From DASQUK01 sp963717085 (GTDB taxonomy: Bacteria; Actinomycetota; Acidimicrobiia; Acidimicrobiales; VFJN01), in the NCBI GenBank assembly GCA_963717085.1, contig CAVQVM010000002.1, positions 310,001-374,000 of the forward strand: a stretch of 64,000 nt of DNA. Reading direction: 5' to 3'. A program made the position numbers and the translations under genes. The notes under the pieces were generated by a model, which worked only from the letters and a program-made list of their open reading frames with translations, was not told where the DNA came from and ran no database searches. The first letter of the stretch is position 1. Each line of letters opens with the position of its first letter. Below are positions 48,163 to 58,515 of this stretch, one piece after another.

Positions 48163-49235
48163 TGATCGACACGTCCGGTCTCCGGTCGTTCCGCATCCCG
48201 CTGGGTGGCGAGGCCGGCACGCCGGTCGAGCTGCTGGACCACGGCGGCGAGCTCGGCTCGGACGCCCGGGCCGACGTCCGCCTGATGGTGGCCAGACGCT
48301 CCACCTCAGATGTCAGCCACCACCGGTTCGCCGAGCTCGGTGACGCCCTGGATGCCGGCGACCTTCTGGTCGTGAACACCTCGGCGGTGGTGCCGGCGGC
48401 GCTGGACGTCCGCGGGACCGGCGGGTCGGAATTGCGCCTGCACCTGTCGACCCAGCAACCGGGCGGCTTCTGGGTGGTCGAGCCGCGGCGCCCCGCCGGA
48501 CCGGGCACCGAGCGCTACGTGGGCACGCCCGCAGCGCACCTCGTGCTCCCCGGCGGTGGACGGGCCGAGCTGCTCGCCCCCTACCCTGCCGGCACCGGTC
48601 TGGTGCGGCTGTGGCTGGCCCGGATCGACGTGCCCGGCGACCTGCTTGCGTACCTGCGCGCGCACGGTCAACCCATCCGCTACGCGCATGCCGAGGCGGC
48701 GTGGCCGATCGAGGCCTACCAGTCGGTGTTCTCGCGCGATCCCGGCTCGGCGGAGATGCCGAGCGCGGCCCGCCCCTTCACCGATGCGTTGGTGACCGAC
48801 CTGGTGACGCGCGGCATCGTCCTCGCCCCGATCACCCTCCACACCGGTGTCTCGTCACAGGAGGCGGGCGAGCCGCCGTACGCCGAGCGCTACGAGGTGC
48901 CGCCGGCGACCGCCTCGCTCGTCAACGCCGCCCACGCGGACGACCGGCGGGTGGTCGCGGTCGGGACCACCGTGGTACGCGCCCTGGAATCCACCGCCGA
49001 CGAGGCCGGCCGATCGCACCCCGGTCGGGGCTGGACCGAGCTCGTGGTCACTCCAGAGCGGGGCGTGCGGGTGGTCGACGGGCTCGTCACCGGCTGGCAC
49101 GAGCCGGAGTCATCACACCTCGCGATGCTCGAGGCCATCGCCGGCCCGGAGCTGCTGGACGCCTCGTACGCGGCCGCCGTCACCGAGGGCTACCGCTGGC
49201 ACGAGTTCGGCGACAGCCACCTGATCCTGCCGTAA
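48156..49235 (+). CDS. queA: S-adenosylmethionine:tRNA ribosyltransferase-isomerase
   Basis: 359 residues. QueA transfers and isomerises the ribosyl part of SAM onto 7-aminomethyl-7-deazaguanine in tRNA, the second last step of queuosine formation. Family features: HHRFAELGDALDAGDLLVVN near the N-terminus, YQSVFSRDPGSAEMPSAARP, FTDALV, PITLHTGVSSQ, and VGTTVVRALESTADE. The N-terminal part is shorter than in E. coli and ends with GYRWHEFGDSHLIL. No tgt or queF neighbour is present. The start codon lies in a strong hairpin of the preceding element, so translation may be limited. Confidence 0.88.
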   Translation: MRVIDTSGLRSFRIPLGGEAGTPVELLDHGGELGSDARADVRLMVARRSTSDVSHHRFAELGDALDAGDLLVVNTSAVVPAALDVRGTGGSELRLHLSTQQPGGFWVVEPRRPAGPGTERYVGTPAAHLVLPGGGRAELLAPYPAGTGLVRLWLARIDVPGDLLAYLRAHGQPIRYAHAEAAWPIEAYQSVFSRDPGSAEMPSAARPFTDALVTDLVTRGIVLAPITLHTGVSSQEAGEPPYAERYEVPPATASLVNAAHADDRRVVAVGTTVVRALESTADEAGRSHPGRGWTELVVTPERGVRVVDGLVTGWHEPESSHLAMLEAIAGPELLDASYAAAVTEGYRWHEFGDSHLILP

Positions 49236-49244
49236 GAGCGGGCC

Positions 49245-50012
49245 TCACGGGATGGCCGGTGGGTCGAGGATGGTGAGCTCGCCCGCAGTCGCTCCACCGT
49301 CGACGGTCAGCTCGGCGCCCGTGGTGTAGCTGGCGTCGTCGCTGGCGAGGAACAACACCGCCCGAGCCGCCTCGTCGGGACTACCCATGCGGGGCACGGG
49401 CAGTCGCTTGTAGTACGGGGCGTCGCGATCGGTACCGTCGAGCATCGGCGTGTCGATCCCGCCTGGATGCACGGAGTTCACCCGGATGCCCTTGGGACCG
49501 AGGTCGATGGCGGCGGACTTGGTCAGCCCGCGCACCGCCCACTTGCTCGCCACATACGCGCCGAGGTACGGCAGCCCGGTGAGGCCCGCGGTCGACGAGA
49601 TGTTGACGATCGAACCGCCGCCCGCCTTGGCCATCGAGGGTGTCACGGCCTTCATCCCCAGGAACACGCCGGTGAGGTTGACCTGCAGGATGCGCTCGAA
49701 GTCCGCCCGTTCGGTGCGGTCGATCGCCTGGAACATCAGGATGCCGGCGTTGTTCACCAGCACCGTGACCGGGCCGAAGCGATCTTCGGTCAGGGCGACT
49801 GCGGCGGCCCATTGGGCCTCGTCGGTGACGTCGAGGTGGGTGTAGGCCGCGACCTCCGACCCCAACTCGTCAGCCACCGCGGTCCCCACGTCGTCGAGCA
49901 CGTCCCCGATGACCACGCGAGCACCCTCGGCCGCGAACAGGCGGGCCTCGGCCGCACCCTGGCCGCGGGCCCCGCCGGTGATGATCGCGACCTTGCCGTC
50001 CAACCGTCCCAT
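49245..50012 (-). CDS. short-chain dehydrogenase, hydroxysteroid-type
   Basis: 255 residues. SDR motifs: IITGGARGQGAAEARLFAAE, NNAGIL, ISSTAG and YVASKWAVRGL (catalytic Y about 150, K about 154). MGRLDGKVAIITGGARGQGA is close to 3-alpha/20-beta-hydroxysteroid dehydrogenases of actinobacteria. Located 18 nt after the second thiolase-like gene, it is probably the last gene of the DUF35/thiolase operon and may oxidise a hydroxyacyl or steroid intermediate (inference). GGAAGGA precedes the ATG. Confidence 0.88.
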   Translation of the reverse strand: MGRLDGKVAIITGGARGQGAAEARLFAAEGARVVIGDVLDDVGTAVADELGSEVAAYTHLDVTDEAQWAAAVALTEDRFGPVTVLVNNAGILMFQAIDRTERADFERILQVNLTGVFLGMKAVTPSMAKAGGGSIVNISSTAGLTGLPYLGAYVASKWAVRGLTKSAAIDLGPKGIRVNSVHPGGIDTPMLDGTDRDAPYYKRLPVPRMGSPDEAARAVLFLASDDASYTTGAELTVDGGATAGELTILDPPAIP

Positions 50013-50030
50013 CGAGCTTCCTTCCGCGTC

Positions 50031-51199
<1,169 letters not shown>

Positions 51200-51200
<1 letters not shown>

Positions 51201-52258
51201 CAGGAGTCGCCTTCGAGCACGCACACCAGGTTCTGCTGCAGGCACGGCCCGCTGGTGGCGTGTGCTACCGCCCGTCGCGCCTCGCCGAGCCGGATCCGGG
51301 AGGCGGCCTCACCGATGCGGATGAGGCCGGCGGCCATGATCGGGTTGGCGGCGAGCGGCCCACCGGACGGGTTCAGCGCCACGCCGTCGCCCAGCCCGAG
51401 CGCGTCACGTAGCAGTACCTCCTGATGGCTGAAGGGCGCGTGGAGCTCGGCCACGTCTATCGGGCCGTGCCCGACCCCCGAGCGTTCCCCGGCGATGCGG
51501 GTAGACGGCGACGACGCGAGGTCGCGCACCCCGAGGCCGTGCGCCTCGATGCGATGGTCGATACCTCGGATCCACGCGGGCCGGTCGGCCAGCTCGCGGG
51601 CCCGGTCGCCGGCGGCCAGGATCATCGCCGCCGCCCCGTCGCCGATCGGCGGGCAGTCGTGGCGGCGCAACGGCGATGCGATCTCGGGCTCCTTCAGCAA
51701 CACGTCGGGGTCGTCCGAGCCCTGCAGCTGGGCGAAGGGGTTGTCGGTGGCCGACCGACGGCTCCGGGCCGCGATCCCGGCCATCTCGCCGACCGACGTC
51801 ACCCCCGCCTCGATGCACGCACGCGCCTGGAGTGCGGCGAGCGCCACGCTGTCGGGCCACAGCGGCGCCACGTAGTACGGGTCCAGCTGGCGGGACAGCA
51901 CGTCCCGTAGCGAGCCGGGTGACGCCTTGCCGTAGCTGTACACGAGTGCAGTGTCCGCGACGCCGGTCTGGATCTTGACCCACGCCTCGTAGAGCGCCCA
52001 CGCGCCGTCCATCTCGACGTGGCTCTCGCTGATCGGGGGCGAGGCACCCACGCCGTCCAGGGTCATCACGAAGCTGAAGGCCGCCCCCGCCAGGTAGTCG
52101 GTGCTGCCCGAGCAGGTGAAGTCGATCTGTGACTGGTCCAGGCCGACCTCGGTCTTCACCTGGTGCAGCACCGGCATCAGCATCTCGACCTCGTTGCGGC
52201 GCTGCTCGCGCCGCACGTGGTGCGACTGGGCGAAGGCCACGACGGCCACGTCGCGCAT
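51200..52258 (-). CDS. thiolase-fold protein without nucleophilic Cys, Ltp-like (A)
   Basis: 352 residues from ATG 52258. The scaffold is more divergent: MRDVAVVAFAQSHHVRREQR, IDFTCSGSTDYLAGAAF, GVGASPPISESHVEMDGAWA with no cysteine at the nucleophile position, DGAAAMILAAGDRAREL, and GPIDVAELHAPFSHQEVLLR. The terminal HATSGPCLQQNL replaces CxGGG. In mycobacteria pairs of such proteins (Ltp3/Ltp4 and neighbours) lie beside DUF35 genes in sterol catabolism. Its start overlaps the upstream DUF35 stop (TGATG), and its stop overlaps the next gene the same way. Confidence 0.82.
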
Positions 52259-52785
52259 CAGACGTGCTCCCTGTAGCTCTCGTAGGGGGCGTCCGGCTCG
52301 GCGGTGGGTCGCCACCACTTGATGGACGCCAGGTTGGGCTGCAGCTCGTCGTCGTCGACCCACACCGCCTCGACCCGCATCCCCATGCGGATCTGGTCGA
52401 GGGGGATCTCCTGGACGAGCCCGAACAGGCCCATGTCCGCCCCGTCGGGGAGCACAGACGCGCACACGTACGGCAGCTCCATCGCCGAGCCGCTGAACTT
52501 CACGTTCACCACGCAGAAGGTGGTGACGATGCCGCGGTCGGCCAGCTCCACCTGCTCGCTGGTCGGGACGCCGTCAGTGGGGCATGACCCGCGCGGCGGC
52601 AGTATCACCTTGCCGCACACGGGGCAGCGCTCCCCCAGGATCTTCTTTGACGCGATCCCCCGCAGGAACCGCGACGTGGCCTCGCCCGCGGTGAACGTGT
52701 ACTCGAGCCGGGCAGGCGCCCGGATGCTGCGTACCGGCTCCAGGTCCCGCAACGCGTCGGGGAGGGCCAGCGGGCTCCCGCTCAT
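52258..52785 (-). CDS. DUF35 OB-fold protein with zinc ribbon (C)
   Basis: 175 residues from ATG 52785. A short N-terminal helix (LEYTFTAGEATSRFLRGIAS) leads to a zinc ribbon CPVCGKVILPPRGSCPTDG (about 54-72), in which the fourth Cys is Asp, and an OB fold (VELADRGIVTTFCVVNVKFS, then SAMELPYVCASVLPDGADMG). DUF35 domains bind acyl-CoA-enzyme partners; in ChsH2 one docks the Ltp2 aldolase. It is translationally coupled on both sides (ATGA upstream, TGATG downstream), so it likely forms a complex with the adjoining thiolase-like protein. Confidence 0.85.
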   Translation of the reverse strand: MSGSPLALPDALRDLEPVRSIRAPARLEYTFTAGEATSRFLRGIASKKILGERCPVCGKVILPPRGSCPTDGVPTSEQVELADRGIVTTFCVVNVKFSGSAMELPYVCASVLPDGADMGLFGLVQEIPLDQIRMGMRVEAVWVDDDELQPNLASIKWWRPTAEPDAPYESYREHV

Positions 52786-53237
52786 GCCGGGCCCGTCCCG
52801 GCCGGCTCGAAGCAGGCGATGTCCGTGATCGAGCCGGCCCGCTCGCCGGCCCACCGGATCCGCACCTGCATCCCGGTGGCCATGGCCTCGGGCGAGCCGG
52901 CGTCGACCGCGTGGAACAGCGCGGTGTCGGCGCCGTCGATCCGAACGAGCGCCCACGCGAACGGTCGATCGAGGGGCTGGTGGGGCCTTGGGTCGGGCTC
53001 CCACGACCAGGTGGTCACGGTGCCGGTCTCTCCCAGCTCGACCAGTTCGGTGAGCTCCGCGCTGGTCACGGGGTCGTACTCGACTGGTGGGCACAGGACC
53101 CGGCCGTCCTCGGCCCGCACGCCGAGCACGAGGCCCTCGCGCAGGCCGGTCAAGAACGCGCTCTGGACCGGGCCGACGGTCCGGCTGAACGGATATTCGA
53201 GCACGAGCGGCGCCGACAGGATCTCGGCGTCGGGCAT
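52782..53237 (-). CDS. DUF35-type OB-fold protein without zinc cysteines (D)
   Basis: 151 residues; first gene of the operon. OB-fold strands are visible (ELTELVELGETGTVTTWSWE, PFAWALVRIDGADTALFHAV, then GMQVRIRWAGERAGSITDIA). The zinc ribbon is reduced to one Cys in GRVLCPPVEYDPVTSAELTE. A region FLTGLREGLVLGVRAEDG corresponds to the DUF35 N-terminal helix. It has a KstR-type box 18 bp upstream of its ATG and overlaps the next gene (ATGA). Two DUF35 proteins for two thiolase-fold proteins suggests two cognate pairs. Confidence 0.8.
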   Translation of the reverse strand: MPDAEILSAPLVLEYPFSRTVGPVQSAFLTGLREGLVLGVRAEDGRVLCPPVEYDPVTSAELTELVELGETGTVTTWSWEPDPRPHQPLDRPFAWALVRIDGADTALFHAVDAGSPEAMATGMQVRIRWAGERAGSITDIACFEPAGTGPA

Positions 53238-53254
53238 GGCATCTTCCCCACAGG

Positions 53255-53268
53255 TGAAACAGGTTCTA
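53255..53268. promoter_or_regulatory. KstR-type box upstream of the DUF35/thiolase operon
   Basis: TGAAACAGGTTCTA matches TNNAACNNGTTNNA exactly. It is 18 bp from the DUF35 start on one side and about 118 bp from the divergent response-regulator gene on the other. Confidence 0.65.
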
Positions 53269-53385
53269 CCTCGGGGCTTGGTCTAGCAGCTTCGAGAACC
53301 GGGCGGAAGCGTCCACGGCCCGGCCGGCGGCGCCCGTACAGTGGCGGTCAACGGATCGGTGGTCGATGCAGGGCGTGAGGATGCC

Positions 53386-55048
53386 ATGCGGGACGAGGCA
53401 GGCGGAGACGGGGCCACCAGTGACCCCACGGCGCAGGCCCGGGCGTCGAAGCCCGCGATCCTGGCCGTCGACGACGACCCCCAGGTGCTGGCCTCGGTCG
53501 CCCGTGACCTGCGGCGCCAGTACGGGGAGCGGTTCCGCATACTCCGCGCCTCCGACGGCCAGACGGGGCTCTCGGTGGTCGAGGAGCTGACGCTGGCCGC
53601 AGACCCGCTGGCGCTGATCGTCGCCGATCAGCGCATGCCGGGGATGACCGGGATCGAGCTGCTGGCCGAGGTGCGGACGTTGATGCCCGACGCCCGTGCG
53701 GTGCTGCTGACCGCGTACGCCGACACCGATGCCGCCATCGCCGCCATCAACGAGGTCCGCCTGGACCACTACGTCCTCAAGCCCTGGGACCCGCCCGAGG
53801 AGCGGCTCTACCCCATCCTGGACGAGCTGCTCGACGACTGGGAGGCCGGCTTCCACCCGCCGTTCGAGGGCGTCAGGGTCGTGGGCGACCGCTGGTCGCC
53901 CGAGGCCCACCGGGTCCGCGACTTCCTGGCCCGCAACCTGGTGCCGTTCCGGTGGCTCGACATGGAGCGCGATGCGCCGGACGCCGAGGCGCTGCGTGCG
54001 GCCGCCGGCGTCGACGGGCTGCCCCTCGTCGTGCTGCCCGACGGCCGCCCACGCGTCGCGCCCTCCAACCGCGAGCTGGGCGAGGCGGTCGGGCTCCACT
54101 CGACCAGCGCGACCACGACGTTCGACCTCCTGGTCATCGGCGCCGGTCCTGCGGGCCTGGCGGCGGCCGTGTACGGGGCGTCAGAGGGGCTCAAGACCGC
54201 CGTGATCGAGCGCGTGGCCCCGGGCGGCCAGGGCGGGATCGAGCTCGCGCATCGAGAACTACCTGGGCTTTCCTACCGGCGTGTCCGGGGCCGACCTGGC
54301 CCGCCGCGCCCTCGACCAGGCGCGCCGCCTGGGCGCCGAGATCCTCTCGCCGACCAACGTGGTCAGCCTGTCCAGCCGCGACACCTACCGGATGATCGGC
54401 CTGGAGGACGGCTCGACGCTGGCCGCCACCGCGGTGATCGTGGCGAGCGGCGTCGCCTACCGCACCCTCGACGTCGCCGGGGCCGAGGCGCTCGTCGGGT
54501 CGGGGATCTTCTACGGCGCGTCCGTGCACGAGGCCCGGACCTACGAGGGCGAGGACGTGGTGATCGTGGGTGGCGCCAACTCCGCAGGCCAGGCGGCCCT
54601 CCACCTGGCGCGCTTCGCCCGCCGCGTCACGTTGCTCGTGCGGTCGGAGAAGCTCGACGGCATGTCGGCCTACCTCGTCGACCAGGTCGAGCAGACGCCC
54701 TCCATCGACGTCCGGCTCGGCACCCGGCTGCAGAGCGTTGACGGCGACGGTCACCTCGAGCACGTCGAGGTCGTCGACGCCGCCGGCGCGGTCGACAGCC
54801 TCGCCGCCACCGGCATGTTCGTGTTCATCGGGGCCCGCCCCTTCACCGACTGGCTCCAGGGCGTGGTTGCCCGCGACGCCGACGGCTTCGTGCTCGTCGG
54901 TCCCGACCTGACGCGGGGACGGCACTGGAAGGAGGCCCGCGACCCGCTCCCCTTGGAGACCAGTCTGCCGGGGGTGTTCGCCGCCGGTGACGTGCGGTCT
55001 CGATCCGTGGGAGGCACCGCAGATGGATGTCCAGGGCCGCTGGCGTGA
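53386..55048 (+). pseudogene. response regulator/thioredoxin-reductase-like fusion, frameshifted and C-terminally truncated
   Basis: Frame 1 from ATG 53386 encodes a receiver domain (VDDDPQVLAS, phosphoacceptor D81 in VADQRMPGMTG), a glutaredoxin-like segment (about 165-235) and the FAD-binding start VIGAGPAGLAAAVYGASEG through APGGQGG. The expected SSSRIENYLGFPTGVSGADL then continues in another frame from about 54239; one extra base in 54235-54238 would account for the shift. That frame runs to 55048 (VIVGGANSAGQAALHLARFA) but stops 16 residues after PGVFAAGDVR, where relatives continue with KRVASAVGEG. The frameshift plus missing FAD-binding end suggests decay rather than a reading error. 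Confidence 0.75.
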
Positions 55049-56627
55049 CCTGATCGCTGGCCTCGAGTCGTCGGTCTGCGAGCCGGGCGACGACGACGAG
55101 GCGCGAGCCCGCAAGGTCAACTTCGTCGCCGCCACGACGCTGATCAGCGTGGCGGGCGTGGTCTGGGGGCTGTTCTACCTGGCCTTCGGCGAGGTGCTGG
55201 CGGCCACGCTCCCTCTGGCCTACTCGGTCCTGTCGGCCGCCAACCTGGCGCTGCTGCGCCGCCGGCGGCGCTTCCGGCCCTACCAGGTCGTGGCGATCGC
55301 GCTGATCATCGCCGTGCCGTTCGGGCTCCAGCTGGCGCTCGGCGGGTATGTCGGCGGCTCGGCCGTCGTGCTCTGGGCGTTCCTCGGACCGCTGTTCGCC
55401 GTGCTGTCGACGTCGCCACGCGAGGCCGTCGCGTGGTTCGGTGCGTTCCTCGGCGCCGTGGTCGTGGCCGGCATCGCGCAGCCGGCGCTCGACGTGACCA
55501 ACGACCTACCCGGGTGGCTCGTGATCGTCTTCTTCGTCCTCAACCTCGGGACGGTCGCGGGCATCGCCTTCTTCATGCTCGTCTCGTTCGTCCAGGCTCG
55601 GGAGCGGTTGCGCACCCTCGAGGTCGCCTACCTCGAGCAGACCGTCATGCTGCGGCAGAGCGAGAAGCTCGCCACCCTCGGGACGCTTGCCGCCGGCGTG
55701 GCCCACGAGCTCAACAACCCGGCGGCGGCCGTACAGCGGTCGGCCGAACAGCTGCGCGAGAGCCTCGGCGAGGTCACGCACAGCGCGCTGGCGCTGTCCC
55801 GACAGGGTGCGTTGGCGGAGGCCGGCGCGCTGACCGGCGCGTCTTCCGCAACTGCCATCGGGCTCTCACCGCTCGAGGTCGGCGAGCGCGAGCAGGAGCT
55901 CGAGGACTGGCTCGACGCTCGCGGCGTGGATCGCCCGTGGGAGCTGGCTCCGGTGCTGGTGGCCGCCGGCACCACCACCGCCGAGCTCGACGCGCTGGCC
56001 CGACAGCTCGACCCCTCGCTGTTCGGTGCCGGGGTGGCGTTCCTCGGGCACACGGCGACGGCCACGAGCTTGAGCGACGGCATCCTCACCGCGGCGCGCC
56101 GGATCAGCGAGATCGTGGCGGCGATGCGCTCGTACACCTACCTCGACCGGGGCGCATGGCAGACCGTCGACGTCACCGAGGGGATCGAGAGCACGCTGGT
56201 GCTGATGCGGTCGAAGCTGGGAGACATGCGGATCGAGCGCCGTTACGCGCCCGACGTCCCCCGGATCGAGGTCCGGGGCAACGAGCTGAACCAGGTGTGG
56301 ACCAACGTCATCGACAACGCCGTCTACGCCACCGACGGCACCGGCACCCTCGTGATCCGCACGTCGGTCGCCGACGGATGGGTGACGGTCGAGCTCGAGG
56401 ACGACGGCCCCGGCATGGCTCCGGGCGTCGCCGAGCGGGTGTTCGACCCGTTCTTCACCACCAAGCCGCCGGGCAGCGGCACCGGGCTGGGCCTCAACAT
56501 CAGCCACACCATCGTTGTTCGTCAGCACGGTGGCCGCATGAGCGTCGAGAGCGAGCCCGGCCGCACCTGCTTCCGCGTTGAGCTGCCGGTCGTGCGACCG
56601 CGCCCGGACGGCAGTGCCGGCGGATGA
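55023..56627 (+). CDS. membrane sensor histidine kinase
   Basis: 534 residues from ATG 55023, with GGGAGG upstream. Five to six transmembrane segments lie between about 35 and 190 (FVAATTLISVAGVVWGLFYL, VVAIALIIAVPFGLQLALGG, AFLGAVVVAGIAQPAL, LVIVFFVLNLGTVAGIAFFM). The HisKA box has H228 in LAAGVAHELNNPAAAVQRSA, and the HATPase domain has NELNQVWTNVIDNAVYAT, DDGPGM and TTKPPGSGTGLGLNISHTI. It overlaps the preceding frameshifted response-regulator fusion by 26 nt and was presumably its partner. Confidence 0.88.
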   Translation: MDVQGRWRDLIAGLESSVCEPGDDDEARARKVNFVAATTLISVAGVVWGLFYLAFGEVLAATLPLAYSVLSAANLALLRRRRRFRPYQVVAIALIIAVPFGLQLALGGYVGGSAVVLWAFLGPLFAVLSTSPREAVAWFGAFLGAVVVAGIAQPALDVTNDLPGWLVIVFFVLNLGTVAGIAFFMLVSFVQARERLRTLEVAYLEQTVMLRQSEKLATLGTLAAGVAHELNNPAAAVQRSAEQLRESLGEVTHSALALSRQGALAEAGALTGASSATAIGLSPLEVGEREQELEDWLDARGVDRPWELAPVLVAAGTTTAELDALARQLDPSLFGAGVAFLGHTATATSLSDGILTAARRISEIVAAMRSYTYLDRGAWQTVDVTEGIESTLVLMRSKLGDMRIERRYAPDVPRIEVRGNELNQVWTNVIDNAVYATDGTGTLVIRTSVADGWVTVELEDDGPGMAPGVAERVFDPFFTTKPPGSGTGLGLNISHTIVVRQHGGRMSVESEPGRTCFRVELPVVRPRPDGSAGG

Positions 56628-56640
56628 ACCCGGCGGCTGG

Positions 56641-57774
56641 TCAGGTCGTCGTGGCGGCCCCGGCGTCGGCGGCCGGTGGCGAGGCGGCGTCCGGGAAGGT
56701 GATGACCGAGCGGATCACCGTGCCGGCCTTGAGGTCGGCCACCGCGTCGTTGACGCCGTCGATGGCGATGTTCTTGGAGATCATCCCCTCGAGGTCGAGG
56801 CGGCCGTTCCTCCAGAGGTTGAGCATCCGGGCGAAGTCGCTGCGTACGTCGGCCGAGCCGTAGTACGAGCCCTTGATCGTCTTCTCGTTGAAAAACAGCT
56901 CGAAGGCGTTGAACGAGATCGTCTGGTCCTGGGCCCCGACGCCGATGATGCAGGTGGTGCCGCCGCGGCGGGTCACGTCGTAGGCCGTGCGCATGGTCTG
57001 GGGCAGGCCGATCGCCTCGAACGCGAAGTCGAACCCGTCGCCACCGGTGATCGACGCCTTGGCGCTGTCGAGCTCGTCGGGCTTGACCGCATGGGTGGCT
57101 CCGAAGCGCTGAGCGTCCTCGAGCTTCGAATCGACCAGGTCGACCGCCACGATCTCCGACGCCCCGGCGATGCGAGCGCCCTGGATGGCCGAGATGCCCA
57201 CACCGCCACAGCCGAACACCACCACCGACGAGCCGGAGCTGACTTGGGCGGTGTTGATGGCCGCGCCGACGCCGGTCATCACCCCGCAACCGACCAGCGA
57301 TGCGACCTCGTGGGGGATGTCGCTGTCGATCTTCACCACGCCCTGATGGGGCATGATCATCTCTTCGGCCCAGGTGCCCGCCCCGGCGAAGCCGAACACC
57401 GGCGAGCCCTCCTGCGAGAAGTGCATCGCACCCATCGCGCCGAACTGGATGTTCATGCAGAGGTTGGGCTGCTTGCGGTCGACGCAGAACTTGCAGCTTC
57501 CGCACGGCGGGCTCCAGGCGATGATGACGTGGTCGCCCGGCTGGACCGACGTGACGCCCTCCCCCACCTCGGCCACTACGCCGGCACCCTCGTGACCCGG
57601 GATGAAGGGCGCCGGTTGGGGGATGGTGCCGTTCATGCCCGACACGTCGGAATGGCACACACCGGTGGCGTGGATCTTGACCTTCACCTCCCCCGGTCCG
57701 ACCGGGGTGAGCGAGATGTCGTCGCGGATCTCGAGCTTGTCGTCGCCGGTGTTGCGGAGAACGGCTGCGCGCAT
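56641..57774 (-). CDS. zinc-dependent alcohol dehydrogenase (MDR, class III-like)
   Basis: 377 residues. Catalytic zinc ligands in GVCHSDVSGM (Cys and neighbouring motif) and GHEGAGVVAEVGEGV; structural zinc in CGSCKFCVDRKQPNLC; NAD-binding VVVFGCGGVGISAIQGARIA. The layout matches class III-type alcohol dehydrogenases of mycobacteria and rhodococci, some of which act in alcohol or sterol-side-chain oxidation. It is downstream of the KstR-like gene on the same strand (71-nt gap) and may belong to the same regulon, although no box was seen directly in front of it. GAGGGGAG precedes the ATG. Confidence 0.9.
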   Translation of the reverse strand: MRAAVLRNTGDDKLEIRDDISLTPVGPGEVKVKIHATGVCHSDVSGMNGTIPQPAPFIPGHEGAGVVAEVGEGVTSVQPGDHVIIAWSPPCGSCKFCVDRKQPNLCMNIQFGAMGAMHFSQEGSPVFGFAGAGTWAEEMIMPHQGVVKIDSDIPHEVASLVGCGVMTGVGAAINTAQVSSGSSVVVFGCGGVGISAIQGARIAGASEIVAVDLVDSKLEDAQRFGATHAVKPDELDSAKASITGGDGFDFAFEAIGLPQTMRTAYDVTRRGGTTCIIGVGAQDQTISFNAFELFFNEKTIKGSYYGSADVRSDFARMLNLWRNGRLDLEGMISKNIAIDGVNDAVADLKAGTVIRSVITFPDAASPPAADAGAATTT

Positions 57775-57845
57775 GCGGGTCTCCCCTCGTGAGTCCTGAA
57801 CGGCCGCAGCGTATCAAGGCGAGGTCAGAACTCTTGACCGCAGGG

Positions 57846-58475
57846 TCAGGTCGAGCGGAGCGGCCCGCCCCGCCAATCGATGCGGTCGGCGATGAGCGTG
57901 GTTGCCTCGCGGAGCTCGCCGGCGACCCAGTCGATGTCGCCCATCCCGTTGGCCCAGGCGATGGTGGCGGACCACCACACATGGCCCAGCACCTTGGCCG
58001 CCGACGCCTCCAGCCCGGCATCGACGTCCTCCGGGAACGCGGAGCGCATGATGCGGGCCATGGCCTCGGTCACGTCCCCGATGGCGGCCACGCTGGCGGG
58101 GTCACCTGCAGTCATGGCGGCGATCACGGCGGCCGTGAGCTTGGGCTCGCGGTCCATCGACCGCAGCGCCCGCCCGAGCACGTCCATGACCTGGTCGACC
58201 GTGTCGTCGCCCGCCGGGGGTCGCCGCATGACCCGCTGCTCGAGATCGCCCAGCCACTGGACCATCACGGCCAACAGCAGCGCGTCCTTCGACGGGAAGT
58301 AGCGGTAGATGGTGCCGAGGGCGACCTGGGCGCGGGCCGCCACGTCGCGCATCTGCACGACGTCATAGCCACCCTCGGCGGCGAGCTCGAGGGCGGCACG
58401 GATCACCCGGTCGCGCCGTGCCGCCTGGTTCCGGGTCAGGGTCGACGCCGTCTGCGTGGGGCCGTCGCTGTGCAC
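57846..58475 (-). CDS. kstR: TetR family regulator, KstR-like
   Basis: 209 residues from GTG 58475. The HTH segment ELAAEGGYDVVQMRDVAARA followed by QVALGTIYRYFPSKDALLLA is very close to KstR (which has VQMRAVA and VALGT/VAVGTLYRYFPSK). KstR represses sterol-catabolism genes and is released by a sterol-derived CoA thioester (established knowledge). A perfect TNNAACNNGTTNNA box overlaps its own -10, implying autorepression; the same box precedes the Rieske gene and the DUF35/thiolase operon. Orthology to KstR rather than KstR2 or another TetR subfamily is inferred from the helix and box. Confidence 0.8.
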   Translation of the reverse strand: MHSDGPTQTASTLTRNQAARRDRVIRAALELAAEGGYDVVQMRDVAARAQVALGTIYRYFPSKDALLLAVMVQWLGDLEQRVMRRPPAGDDTVDQVMDVLGRALRSMDREPKLTAAVIAAMTAGDPASVAAIGDVTEAMARIMRSAFPEDVDAGLEASAAKVLGHVWWSATIAWANGMGDIDWVAGELREATTLIADRIDWRGGPLRST

Positions 58476-58481
58476 CGCCCG

Positions 58482-58499
58482 AGGTTAGAACACGTTCTA
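58482..58499 (-). promoter_or_regulatory. KstR-type box overlapping a leaderless -10
   Basis: Box TAGAACACGTTCTA (58486-58499) matches TNNAACNNGTTNNA. On the minus strand TAACCT (58482-58487) is a -10 hexamer 6 nt before GTG 58475 and shares 2 bp with the box, so repressor binding would block the promoter. Confidence 0.65.
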
Positions 58500-58515
58500 C
58501 GCCGGGCGGCGGCCG

